Shown piece by piece: positions 39,999 through 49,210 of a stretch of DNA of 64,000 bases. The stretch covers positions 1-64,000 of the forward strand of contig JAMNXO010000004.1 in the NCBI GenBank assembly GCA_023653115.1, written 5' to 3'. The DNA is from Erythrobacter sp. GTDB lineage: Bacteria; Pseudomonadota; Alphaproteobacteria; Sphingomonadales; Sphingomonadaceae. The translations under genes and the position numbers were made by a program. Under the pieces are notes generated by a model. That model had not been told where the DNA came from. It made no database searches and saw only the letters and a program-made list of their open reading frames with translations. Positions within the stretch are counted from its first letter, which is position 1, and every line of letters begins with the position of its first letter.

Positions 39999-40640
39999 CT
40001 ATTCTGCGGTGAGCACGTGCAGCTGGAAATAGCCCAACGGCCCGCGGGTGCTGGCAAGGCTGAGCCCGCGCGTAGCAGCGATGCGGGCGGCGACCTGCGA
40101 CATGGTGGCCCGCGGCTCGACATGGAACTTGGCGAGCCATGCGCGCAAACCGGCGGCAAGAGGGCGGGGCAGGCCGGCCAGATCGCCGAAATCGACAATA
40201 TGCAGCGCGCCGCCGGGTGCCAATTGGCCCGCGGCGTGATCGAACGCACCTTCCCAATCAGGGATCATCGAGAGCGAATAGGACAGCACGATCCGGTCAA
40301 ACTGCGGCTCGCCCAGCAGGCTTTGCGGATCGAACGAACAGGCATCGCCTTCACCCAGCTGCGCCTCGGCCCCCAAAGCGGCGCGCGCGCTTTTGAGCAT
40401 TTCGGCCGAGATATCGAGCCCGAACAGGCGCACACCCGGCCACGCCTTGGCGATCTTGGCAAGGTTGCGGCCCGTCCCGCAGGCGACTTCGAGCACGCGC
40501 ATCCCCGGCTTGGCCGCCAGTCCTGCGATCAGCGTGTCCCGCCCGAAGAGGTAATATTTGCGGGTGAAATCATAGATATGGCGCTGCCCGCGATAGACCT
40601 CGTCCATCAGCGCGGCATGGGAGGCGTTGGCTGATGCCAT
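39999..40640 (-). CDS. btaB: SAM-dependent methyltransferase, probable BtaB (betaine lipid N-methyltransferase)
   Basis: YRGQRHIYDFTRKYYLFGRDTLIAGLAAKPGMRVLEVACGTGRNL; overlaps the btaA stop (TAATG). Confidence 0.75.
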   Translation of the reverse strand: MASANASHAALMDEVYRGQRHIYDFTRKYYLFGRDTLIAGLAAKPGMRVLEVACGTGRNLAKIAKAWPGVRLFGLDISAEMLKSARAALGAEAQLGEGDACSFDPQSLLGEPQFDRIVLSYSLSMIPDWEGAFDHAAGQLAPGGALHIVDFGDLAGLPRPLAAGLRAWLAKFHVEPRATMSQVAARIAATRGLSLASTRGPLGYFQLHVLTAE

Positions 40641-41854
40641 TACACCAGCTCGTAAACGTGCACGCCGCCATAGATCGACGAGCGATCGCGGCGGGTGCAA
40701 TCGGCGGATAGCTCTTCAAGATAGCGCCACTTGCCAAGGATGGCGTCATCCAGCCGACCAGTCAGCAGGCTCGGCTCGGCAGCTGTGCGGAACAGCACGC
40801 GCGCGCCGGGGCGGCTGGCGCGGGTGATGCGGGTCCACAGGTCATCAAGCTGCGCGTTGTTCATCCAGTCCTGCGCGTCGAGCAGCACGAAGCGGTCCAT
40901 GCTCGCTTGCTCGCGCGCGCCGATCCAGTCGACCATATTGGCGCGGACGACCTCGAGCCGCTCGACCCGCTCCTTCATCGCAGTCCAGTTGGCGCGCTGA
41001 AGATAGGGCGGCAGCGGCGCGCTTTCCGAACGGTCATAACCGCGACCGAAGGCCTGCCAGGCGAAGTAGTTGTCCTTCACCTCGAAATCGCAGGCGAGCT
41101 TTTCCAGCCGCCGCCGAAGAACTTCGGCCATGCGCTCATCTCCGGCGAGGTGCTCGAATTGCGCAGGCGGAATGCCGAGGCCGAACAGCGAGGCGGGCTG
41201 ATCGGTGAGCCAGCGGATGAACTTCTTCTCGAACACCGGCGCCAGCTCGCGCTCGAACACCTCGCGCTGTTCTTCCAGCGTCTGGGCTTCGAGCACTCTG
41301 CCCAGATCGATCTTGTAAAGCTTGGCAAAGACGTGCGCGAGGCCGATGAAATTGCCCAGCAATCCCTTTTTGTAAATGCCGCGCGTGAAATAGCTGATGC
41401 GCTTGCGCCCGCGGATGTCGCGCTTTTCCCAATAGGCGCGGCTCTCCGCGTCGAGATGCGGGGCGATCATCTCACGATAAACCGCCGCATTCTCCTTGTG
41501 ATCGGCATGGGCGAAGAAACGGTGGAAACGCTCGTAATTGGGCAGGTGCTGAATCGCCGCAATCTTGAGCTTGCCGAGCGCCACGTGAGCATGATTGAGG
41601 TCAACCGCAGTCACCTGCGCGGGGTTTGCGGTCAGATAGGACAGCGCATTGCAGCTGCCGCTGGCGATGCTCATCACGCGGCTATCGGGCTGGATATCGA
41701 GCCCTTCCATATCGACGACCGGATCTTCCCAGATCTGGGCATAGACCAGACCCTTGAAGGCGAGGGCAAAGGCCTTGTCGAGCAGCTTGTCGCCAAGCCC
41801 TGCATCCTTGCGGATCACAGCATCTTCAATGATCCGCTTTGCCTGTGTTGCCAT
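40640..41854 (-). CDS. btaA: DUF3419 protein, probable BtaA (SAM:diacylglycerol 3-amino-3-carboxypropyl transferase)
   Basis: YAQIWEDPVVDMEGLDIQPDSRVMSIASGSCNALSYLTANPAQVTAVDLNHAHVALGKLKIAAI...WMNNAQLDDLW. Confidence 0.8.
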   Translation of the reverse strand: MATQAKRIIEDAVIRKDAGLGDKLLDKAFALAFKGLVYAQIWEDPVVDMEGLDIQPDSRVMSIASGSCNALSYLTANPAQVTAVDLNHAHVALGKLKIAAIQHLPNYERFHRFFAHADHKENAAVYREMIAPHLDAESRAYWEKRDIRGRKRISYFTRGIYKKGLLGNFIGLAHVFAKLYKIDLGRVLEAQTLEEQREVFERELAPVFEKKFIRWLTDQPASLFGLGIPPAQFEHLAGDERMAEVLRRRLEKLACDFEVKDNYFAWQAFGRGYDRSESAPLPPYLQRANWTAMKERVERLEVVRANMVDWIGAREQASMDRFVLLDAQDWMNNAQLDDLWTRITRASRPGARVLFRTAAEPSLLTGRLDDAILGKWRYLEELSADCTRRDRSSIYGGVHVYELV

Positions 41855-41947
41855 CTCGAGAATGTCCTTACGTAGCGTCAGGCGGCGGTCATATGGCTGA
41901 AGAATGTCGGCAATGTGACGCTTTCCACAGGCTGTTTGGCCGCAGGT

Positions 41948-42928
41948 CTAGTCTGTGCCCGCGATGGTTGCCGCAAAGGCCGCTGGATCGGCATTGCCGC
42001 CGGTGAGCATGATGACCGTCTTTGCGTCCACCGGCACCTTGCCCGCCAGTGCCGCCGCCAACGCCGCTGCGCCGCCGGGTTCGACCACGAGGCGCAGGTT
42101 GGCAAAAGCAAAGCGCTGGGCCGCGCGTACCTCGGCATCGGTGACCGTCACGCCCGGTTCGGCGCGGCCTTTGAGCAGGCCCAGATTGAGCGCTTTGGTG
42201 ACGTTGGGTTGCAGCGCGTCGCAGATGGTCTTGGGGGCATCGGGCGCGGCGTGGACGAGTTCGCCCGCCGCCATCGCCTGGCCCACCATGTCCCAGCCGA
42301 CCGGTTCGACCGGAAAGACGGCACTATCGGGCGCGCCGAGCGCGAGGCCCGCGGCCAGCCCCCCGCCGCCGCAACAGGTGATGATGCGGGCAGGGGCGCG
42401 GCCCAATTGCGCCGTCGCCTCGATCGCGGCGCTGCCTTGCCCTTCGATCACCCAGGGATCGCCGAAAGCATGGACGAGCGTGCCGCCGCGCTGCGCAATC
42501 AGGTTCGCCGCGACCGCATCGCGATCTTCGCCGGGGCGCTGGTAGAGCACCACTTCGGCCCCCAGCGCCTTGGTGTTGGCGAGTTTCACCTCCGGCGCAT
42601 CATGCGGCATCACGATGGTAGCGCGGACGCCAAGCCGTTGCCCCGCCCATGCCACGCCTTGCGCGTGGTTGCCCGAGGACACCGCCACGACGCCCGCCGC
42701 ACGCTCCTCGGGCGAAAGGTTCGCCAGCCGCCACCATGCACCGCGGATCTTGAACGATCCGATCGGCTGCAGCACCTCGGCCTTCACCCAGGCCTGCACG
42801 CCGTTGATGACGACCGGCAAAAGCGGGGTGGGCGGAAGGATCGCGGCGACCGCATCGGCGGCGGCAAGCACTCCCTCGCGGGTCGGCATTCTGACATCAG
42901 CTTGGATCATTTGTCCCCGTTCATGCAT
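41948..42928 (-). CDS. Threonine/serine dehydratase (PLP-dependent)
   Basis: GSFKIRGAWWRLANLSPEERAAGVVAVSSGNHAQGVAWAGQRLG; GGGGLAAGLALGAP. Confidence 0.88.
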   Translation of the reverse strand: MHERGQMIQADVRMPTREGVLAAADAVAAILPPTPLLPVVINGVQAWVKAEVLQPIGSFKIRGAWWRLANLSPEERAAGVVAVSSGNHAQGVAWAGQRLGVRATIVMPHDAPEVKLANTKALGAEVVLYQRPGEDRDAVAANLIAQRGGTLVHAFGDPWVIEGQGSAAIEATAQLGRAPARIITCCGGGGLAAGLALGAPDSAVFPVEPVGWDMVGQAMAAGELVHAAPDAPKTICDALQPNVTKALNLGLLKGRAEPGVTVTDAEVRAAQRFAFANLRLVVEPGGAAALAAALAGKVPVDAKTVIMLTGGNADPAAFAATIAGTD

Positions 42929-42973
42929 TCGACTAAGCGCAGCGCAAGATTCGCATTACGAAAGGTTCCTATC

Positions 42974-44200
42974 ATGTCGGCAGCAAAATCCAGCACCGTC
43001 CTTGTTATCGGTGCAGGCGGGGTGAGCTCGGTGTGCGTCCACAAGATGGCGTTCAACCCGGATATCTTCCCCGAAATCCACCTCGCCAGCCGCACGAAGT
43101 CGAAATGCGATGCCATTGCCGCCAGCGTCAAGGAACGCTGCGGGCGCGATGTGGCGACTTACGAGATCGATGCCGAGGAAGTCCCGGCTATGGTCAACCT
43201 GATCCGCAAGACCGGCGCGGGGCTCGTGGTCAACCTCGCGCTGCCCTATCAGGATCTGCCGATCATGGACGCCTGCCTCGAAGCGGGCGTCGATTACCTC
43301 GACACCGCGAATTACGAGCCCAAGGACGAGGCCAAGTTCGAGTATCATTGGCAGTGGGCCTATCAGGACCGCTACAAGAACGCCGGCCTTATGGCGCTGC
43401 TCGGCAGCGGCTTCGATCCGGGCGTGACCAGCGTGTTCACGATGTGGCTCAAGAAGCACAAATTGAAGACCATCCGCCAGCTCGACATTCTCGATTGCAA
43501 CGGCGGCGATCACGGCCAGCATTTCGCCACCAACTTCAACCCGGAAATCAACATCCGCGAAGTGACCGCGCCCGCGCGCCACTGGGAGAACGGCGACTGG
43601 GTCGAGACCCCGGCGATGTCGAACAAGGTCGCCTTCGACTTCGAGGCGGTCGGCCCCAAGAACATGTATCTGATGTATCACGAGGAGCTGGAAAGCCTCG
43701 CCAAGTTCGTCCCCGAACTGGAGCGGGCGCGCTTCTGGATGACCTTTGGCGATCAATACATCACCCACCTTACCGTGCTCCAGAACGTCGGCATGACGAG
43801 TATCGAGCCGGTGCGCTATCAGGGCAAGGACATCATCCCGCTGCAATTCCTCGCCGCGGTGCTGCCGAAGCCTGAAACGCTGGGCGAGACGACCAAGGGC
43901 AACACCAATATCGGCGTGATCGCCACGGGTGAGGCGCTGGACGGCTCGGGCGAGAAGACGTTCTACATCAAGAACATCTGCAGCCATGAAGCCGCCTACG
44001 AGGAAACCGGCAACCAGGCGGTCAGCTATACCACTGGCGTCCCCGCAATGATCGGCGCGGCGATGATGGTGCAAGGGCATTGGCAGGGCGAGGGCGTATT
44101 CAACATCGAACAGCTGGATCCCGATCCCTTCATGGCGATGCTCAACACCCACGGCCTGCCGTGGACGGTCGAGGAAATGGACGGACCGGTGGCGTTCTGA
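42974..44200 (+). CDS. Saccharopine dehydrogenase family protein, probable carboxynorspermidine/carboxyspermidine dehydrogenase
   Basis: VLVIGAGGVSSVCVHKMAFNPDIFPEIHLASRTKSKCD...YWQ-type polyamine dehydrogenase sequence; same operon as nspC. Confidence 0.85.
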   Translation: MSAAKSSTVLVIGAGGVSSVCVHKMAFNPDIFPEIHLASRTKSKCDAIAASVKERCGRDVATYEIDAEEVPAMVNLIRKTGAGLVVNLALPYQDLPIMDACLEAGVDYLDTANYEPKDEAKFEYHWQWAYQDRYKNAGLMALLGSGFDPGVTSVFTMWLKKHKLKTIRQLDILDCNGGDHGQHFATNFNPEINIREVTAPARHWENGDWVETPAMSNKVAFDFEAVGPKNMYLMYHEELESLAKFVPELERARFWMTFGDQYITHLTVLQNVGMTSIEPVRYQGKDIIPLQFLAAVLPKPETLGETTKGNTNIGVIATGEALDGSGEKTFYIKNICSHEAAYEETGNQAVSYTTGVPAMIGAAMMVQGHWQGEGVFNIEQLDPDPFMAMLNTHGLPWTVEEMDGPVAF

Positions 44201-45156
44201 TGCACCGCGCGCTCGCGGCGCTGGTCGTTCTGGCACTCGCGGCCTGCACCGCTGCGCCGCCGCGCGAGGAGCTGCCGCAGCTTCCGGTCGATGCGGGCTG
44301 GCCGACCATTCCGGCGGGCGCCAAATTCGGCGAAGTCAGCGCGGTCGATGTCGATGCTGAAGGCAATGTCTGGGTGCTCCACCGCGCCGGGCGGGTGTGG
44401 GAGGAGCCGTTCCCCACCACGCCGATCACCGAGCCCACCGTGTTCAAGTTCGCGCCCGACGGCACATTGCTTGCCAAGTGGGGCGCGGGGCTGTTCATCA
44501 TGCCGCACGGCCTCTCGATCGATGCCGAGGGCAAGGTGTGGATCACCGATGTCGCGCATGAACAGGTGTTCCGCTTCAGTCCCGATGGCGTGCAGGAACT
44601 GGTGATCGGCACGCGCGGCGAAACCGCGCAGGATGCCACGCATTTCGGCCGCCCCGCCGATGTCGCTTTCCTTGGAGCGCGCATTCTGGTTGCCGATGGC
44701 TACGTCAACACCCGCGTTGCCGAGTTCGCGCCGGACGGAAAGTTCATCCGTGACTGGGGCGCGTTCGACGTCGCCCATGCGGTGGCGGTGGACGAGACGC
44801 GCATCTATGTTGCTGATCGCGAGAATGCGCGGATTCAGGTCTTCGATCACTCCGGCAAGCTCGCTGAAAGCCGCGTCTCGCCCGCAGGCCACCACACCTA
44901 CAGCCTCAAGCCTTTGGGCGACGGCCGCCTGTTGGCCGTCGAGGGCCGCGACGGGGCTGATCGCAAGGGCGCGGTGATCCGCATCTATGCTGCCGATGGC
45001 GCAATTGAGGCCTCATACGACATCGGCCTGCCCGGCAAGGACGCGAGCCTCGGGCATGATCTGGCGATCGGGGCGGACGGACACGCCTATGTCACCGATG
45101 TGGCCGGCGGGCGCGTGGTGCGGCTGCGCTTGCCGCCTGCGGGACAAAGCCGGTGA
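44200..45156 (+). CDS. NHL/beta-propeller repeat lipoprotein
   Basis: Lipobox LALAACTAAPP; repeats SAVDVDAEGNVWVLHRAGR, GLSIDAEGKVWITDVAHEQVFRFSPDG, VAVDETRIYVADRENARIQVFD. Confidence 0.8.
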   Translation: MHRALAALVVLALAACTAAPPREELPQLPVDAGWPTIPAGAKFGEVSAVDVDAEGNVWVLHRAGRVWEEPFPTTPITEPTVFKFAPDGTLLAKWGAGLFIMPHGLSIDAEGKVWITDVAHEQVFRFSPDGVQELVIGTRGETAQDATHFGRPADVAFLGARILVADGYVNTRVAEFAPDGKFIRDWGAFDVAHAVAVDETRIYVADRENARIQVFDHSGKLAESRVSPAGHHTYSLKPLGDGRLLAVEGRDGADRKGAVIRIYAADGAIEASYDIGLPGKDASLGHDLAIGADGHAYVTDVAGGRVVRLRLPPAGQSR

Positions 45157-45506
45157 GCGGTATGAACGCGGTTTGGCCGATCATCCTGCTGGCCGGCTCC
45201 GGCATCGTGATGAATGTCGCGTGGTATTACCACCTCAAGCAGCCCTCATGGGGTATGCTCGCCGCGATCGGGATCGCGTGGGGGATCGCGTTGATCGAAT
45301 ATTGCCTTGCGGTGCCCGCTAACCGGATCGGCATCGCGCATTATTCGCTGGCCGAGTTGAAGACCATACAGGAAGTCCTATCTCTCGCAGCCTTCGTGCT
45401 GGTGGCGTGGGTGCTGTTTGGACAGACACCGGGCCCGAGCCAGCTGGTTGGTTTTGCCCTGATTGCAGGAGGCGCATTCATGATCTTCAAGAGCCCGTTC
45501 GGCTGA
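45153..45506 (+). CDS. DUF486 (DMT-like) small membrane protein
   Basis: 117 aa, four TM; GSGIVMNVAWYYHLK...EYCLAVPANRIGIAHYSLAELKTIQEVLSLAAFV. Confidence 0.8.
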   Translation: MSGMNAVWPIILLAGSGIVMNVAWYYHLKQPSWGMLAAIGIAWGIALIEYCLAVPANRIGIAHYSLAELKTIQEVLSLAAFVLVAWVLFGQTPGPSQLVGFALIAGGAFMIFKSPFG

Positions 45507-46699
45507 TGCAAACCAAAGCCGGTGATCCGGGCGCCTTCGCCCATTTCGATCTGTCGCGTGTCGATAGCCCCGCCTTCGTGGTCGACGCGGCCAAACTGCG
45601 CGCCAATTGCCGCGTGCTGGCAGGCGTGCGCGATGCGGCGGCGGCGGATGGCGCGGATATCAAGGTGTTTGCGGCGCTCAAGGCGTTCTCGATGTGGTCG
45701 GCCGCGCCGATTATCGGCGAATACCTCGACGGGGTTTCGACCAGCGGGTTGTGGGAAGCGCGGCTCGCGTCCGAGTTCTATGACGGCGAGATCGCCACGT
45801 ATTCCGCAGCCTTCAAGCCCGAGGAGCTGGAAGAAATCTGCCGCCTGTCGGACCACGTGATCTTCAACTCGCCGTTCCAGCACGAACGCGCGCGGCTGAT
45901 CCTCGAACACGCTGCCGCGAACGGTGCGCCTGTCAGCGTGGGCCTGCGAATCAATCCGCAGGTGGCGACCGGCGAGGTCGCCAAATATGATCCCTCTGCG
46001 CCCGGATCGCGGCTCGGTTTCCCGCTCGACCAGCTTACCGAGGAGCACATGGAGGGCGTGGAGGGCATCCACTTCCACAACCTGTGCGAACAGGATTTCG
46101 AACCGCTGAAGTCCACCTGGGACCGGGTGTTCGATGTGATCGAGCCGTTCTTCGGACAGCTCAAGTGGATCAACATGGGCGGCGGCCACCACATCACCCG
46201 CGCCGATTACCAGCGCGAGGAGCTTGTCGAATTCCTCAAGGATGCTGCCGAAGATACCGGCTGCCAGATCATCCTTGAACCGGGCGAGGCCGTGGCGCTC
46301 GATGCGGGCATTCTGGTGGGCACGCTGCTCGATACGATGTTCAATGAAATTCCGGTGGGCATTACCGATATCTCGGCCACCTGCCATATGCCCGATGTGC
46401 TTGAAGCGCCCTATCGTCCGGCGATGCTGGGCGAGTTGAATGATCCCGCCATGATCCCGATCCGGCTGGGCGGCCCGTCCTGCCTCGCGGGCGATGTGAT
46501 CGGCGATTACCGCCTGCCCGTGCCGGCTGAACCGGGCGCGCGCTTCGCCTTCCTCGATCAGGCGCATTACTCGATGGTCAAGACCAACACCTTCAACGGG
46601 GTCGCGCTGCCGAGCATCTGGATGTGGGACAGCGAGAGCGATGCGCTCGACTGCATCAAGCGGTTCGATTACGCAGACTTCAGGGATCGTTTGAGCTGA
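45506..46699 (+). CDS. nspC: Carboxynorspermidine/carboxyspermidine decarboxylase
   Basis: SPAFVVDAAKLRANCRVL...KVFAALKAFSMW...GIHFHNLCEQ...KWINMGGGHHITR...LEPGEAVAL. Confidence 0.9.
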   Translation: MQTKAGDPGAFAHFDLSRVDSPAFVVDAAKLRANCRVLAGVRDAAAADGADIKVFAALKAFSMWSAAPIIGEYLDGVSTSGLWEARLASEFYDGEIATYSAAFKPEELEEICRLSDHVIFNSPFQHERARLILEHAAANGAPVSVGLRINPQVATGEVAKYDPSAPGSRLGFPLDQLTEEHMEGVEGIHFHNLCEQDFEPLKSTWDRVFDVIEPFFGQLKWINMGGGHHITRADYQREELVEFLKDAAEDTGCQIILEPGEAVALDAGILVGTLLDTMFNEIPVGITDISATCHMPDVLEAPYRPAMLGELNDPAMIPIRLGGPSCLAGDVIGDYRLPVPAEPGARFAFLDQAHYSMVKTNTFNGVALPSIWMWDSESDALDCIKRFDYADFRDRLS

Positions 46700-46734
46700 T
46701 CCGGGTGCTCCCGGCCAGTGGTGCGGGAGAGTTT

Positions 46735-47271
46735 ATGCAGTTCGCTTCAATCGTGCTGGCCGGTGCGCTGGCATTGGGCACCGTTTCCGCTCCGGCGGCA
46801 GCGCAGCAATTCGTCCCCGACGAGATCAAGAAATCGGTGGTGAACGAGGATCTCGCCGCTGTGGTCGGCGCGCTGGGCCATCAGGTGCTGGAACAGGGCG
46901 AGGGGGGCAATGTGCTGGTGCTGGCCGAGAACCAGGACCAGATCAAATATGTGCTGCTCGGCACGGCCTGCGACACCAATGGCGTAACGGGATGCCAGGG
47001 CGTGCTGATGCAGGCGCAGTTCGAACTGCCGATCACCACCTCCTACGAAACCGTGGCGCAGGCCAATCTGCAATTCAGCGCGCTCAATGTCTGGGTCGAT
47101 TTCGAGCAGAAGTCGCTGGGCTTCACGCGCTACGTGGTGCTCGATGAAGGTGTGACGATGGCCAATCTGCGCGCCAATGTGGAAGTGCTGATGGGCCTGC
47201 TGGGCGATGCCTATCCGGTTGCTTCGGGCGAGCCGGTGGCAGCTGAACCGGAAGCGGCGCCCGCGTCCTAA
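46735..47271 (+). CDS. YbjN domain-containing exported protein
   Basis: Signal peptide plus NEDLAAVVGALGHQVLEQGEGGNVLVLAEN...LQFSALNVWVDFEQ... Confidence 0.6.
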   Translation: MQFASIVLAGALALGTVSAPAAAQQFVPDEIKKSVVNEDLAAVVGALGHQVLEQGEGGNVLVLAENQDQIKYVLLGTACDTNGVTGCQGVLMQAQFELPITTSYETVAQANLQFSALNVWVDFEQKSLGFTRYVVLDEGVTMANLRANVEVLMGLLGDAYPVASGEPVAAEPEAAPAS

Positions 47272-48329
47272 AGCCCCTTGCGCCCGAAGCCGCCAGCAGG
47301 GCGTTCGATTACCGGTGCGTCAATCGCCTCGCCATGCAAGGCGCGCGTTTCGGGCACAGCCGGTGCGCGCGCTTCGGCTAGCACCCGCCCGCGTTCGTTC
47401 TGGTTGATCGCCAGGGCCAAGCCCGCCAGCGCGGCAAATTGCGCTGCGGCTTCCTCCACCCGCATCCGGTCTTCGCTCGCCTCCATGGTGCCGCTTTCGA
47501 ACAGATTGCTGCCCTCGACCGTGATGATCACCTGTCCGGCGATGAACAGCGCGCGCAGCTCCTTGGCCCCGAAAGCGCGCTCCAGCTTCAGCAGGTGTTC
47601 GACGTAGGAGGGATGCACCAGCACGCGCGCTTCGACCTGATCGTCGCTGAACAGGCCGAACACATCGGCAAAGGCGGGGTGGACCTGATCGACGAAATCG
47701 AGCCGGTGGCCTTCGAAGGTGACCGTGTCCTTGGCACTGCCGAGCCCGAACCACTTGCGGTGTTCGCCCGCGCGCTTGAGCAGGGTGGTGGAACGGAACG
47801 GTCGGCCAAACGCCATCTGGATGATCACCCCGCGAAACACGGTTTCCCAGCGCTGGTTCTTGCCCGCGCCGCGCCGTTCTTCGAGATGGGCTTCGTAGAG
47901 ATTGAACGCATGGCCTTCGAGCGTGCCGAACCAGCGATCCTCGAATTCGGCGCGATCATGCGAGGGCACCAGGCCATACCGCTCGGCGCCCTCGAATTCG
48001 ACGCCGGGCTCGACATCGTGGGAATATTGCACCCCGTGATGGGACGCGATTGCCGTATTGATGCCGACCTTGATGGTGCGCTTGGCCTCGGCGATCGGTT
48101 GATAGCCCCACCAGCCCACCGTGATGATCCCGCCGAAAGTGGCCATGTACCGGATCCCGGATGCGCCCTCCGGCCCGAACCACAGGAACGCCAGCACCGG
48201 CATCAGGATCGCGGCGCCCCACGTCCAGCGCGAGGCGGCCTTCTCCTTGGCGGCGGCGCGCATGGCGGTCTGCCCGTCAAGCCACTGGCCGAGTCCCGCC
48301 TGCATCAGATGATCGACATTCGCCTGCAT
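47268..48329 (-). CDS. DUF3137 domain-containing membrane protein
   Basis: Two TM segments then YSHDVEPGVEFEGAERYGLVPSHDRAEFEDRWFGTLEG...VFRGVIIQMAFGRPF. Confidence 0.75.
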   Translation of the reverse strand: MQANVDHLMQAGLGQWLDGQTAMRAAAKEKAASRWTWGAAILMPVLAFLWFGPEGASGIRYMATFGGIITVGWWGYQPIAEAKRTIKVGINTAIASHHGVQYSHDVEPGVEFEGAERYGLVPSHDRAEFEDRWFGTLEGHAFNLYEAHLEERRGAGKNQRWETVFRGVIIQMAFGRPFRSTTLLKRAGEHRKWFGLGSAKDTVTFEGHRLDFVDQVHPAFADVFGLFSDDQVEARVLVHPSYVEHLLKLERAFGAKELRALFIAGQVIITVEGSNLFESGTMEASEDRMRVEEAAAQFAALAGLALAINQNERGRVLAEARAPAVPETRALHGEAIDAPVIERPAGGFGRKGL

Positions 48330-48412
48330 CAGTCAGCCCTAGCGTAATCTTGTCTGCATTCCCTTAATGATTGCATATTATAGTCCTGCGCCAACAAAGG
48401 AGCGTTTGCATC

Positions 48413-48985
48413 ATGGTTGATATCCTCGGCTGGTTCTGGACCTCGGCGATCCTGGTGATCATGGTTGCCCTCGTGCTGCTGCTTATCGGCATCTACAACA
48501 ATCTCGTCCGGCTGCGGCAGAACGTGCGGCAAGGGGTGGCCGATATCGACGCCCAGTTGCGCCAGCGCCATGATCTGATCCCCAATCTGGTGGAGGCCGT
48601 GAAGGGCTATGCCGGCCATGAAGCGGCCACGCTCGAAGCGGTGATCACCGCGCGCAACGCTGCCGCCAAGGGCGAACCGAGTGCGGCAGGCGAGCAGAAG
48701 CTCAAGATCGCGCTCGATAACCTGCTGGCGCTGGGCGAGGCCTATCCCGATCTGAAGGCGAGCGGCAATTTCCAGTCGCTCCAGAACGAACTCGGCGATG
48801 TCGAGGACAAGCTGGCCGCTGCCCGCCGTGCGCTGAACGCGGCGGCTGCGCGCTTCAATTCGGCGCGCGAATCCTTCCCCGCCGTGCTGTTTGCCGGAAT
48901 GCTCGGCTTCGGCCCGGAAGCCTTCGACCGAATCGCCGAGAGCGAAAAGGGCACTGTCGACCAGACCCCGAAAGTCGCCTTCTGA
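48413..48985 (+). CDS. lemA: LemA family protein
   Basis: IYNNLVRLRQNVRQGVADIDAQLRQRHDLIPNLVEAVKGYAGHEAATLEAVITARN. Confidence 0.93.
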   Translation: MVDILGWFWTSAILVIMVALVLLLIGIYNNLVRLRQNVRQGVADIDAQLRQRHDLIPNLVEAVKGYAGHEAATLEAVITARNAAAKGEPSAAGEQKLKIALDNLLALGEAYPDLKASGNFQSLQNELGDVEDKLAAARRALNAAAARFNSARESFPAVLFAGMLGFGPEAFDRIAESEKGTVDQTPKVAF

Positions 48986-48993
48986 TCCTGCGA

Positions 48994-49028
48994 AATGTGA
49001 CGGAAATCCCAGCGATTTCCGTCACATT
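48994..49028. terminator. Strong hairpin downstream of lemA
   Basis: aatgtgacggaaatc-ccagc-gatttccgtcacatt, 15-bp perfect arms. Confidence 0.6.
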
Positions 49029-49068
49029 CCGGTCAAGCTTCCGAGACTGTCTTCAAAAAGTAACATTT

Positions 49069-49090
49069 GGGCCCGCGCGGGCCCATTTTT
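49069..49090 (+). terminator. Rho-independent-type terminator
   Basis: gggcccgcgcgggccc followed by attttt. Confidence 0.75.
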
Positions 49091-49210
49091 CGTTTGCAAT
49101 TCCCCCCCCAAGCCCTATTTGCCCCCTTCCGCTGCCCCAAGGGGACTTCCAAACCGCAAGGCAGCTTGTCGTTTTATGGTTTTCAAAAACCGTTTTGGGG
49201 GTCCCTTGAG

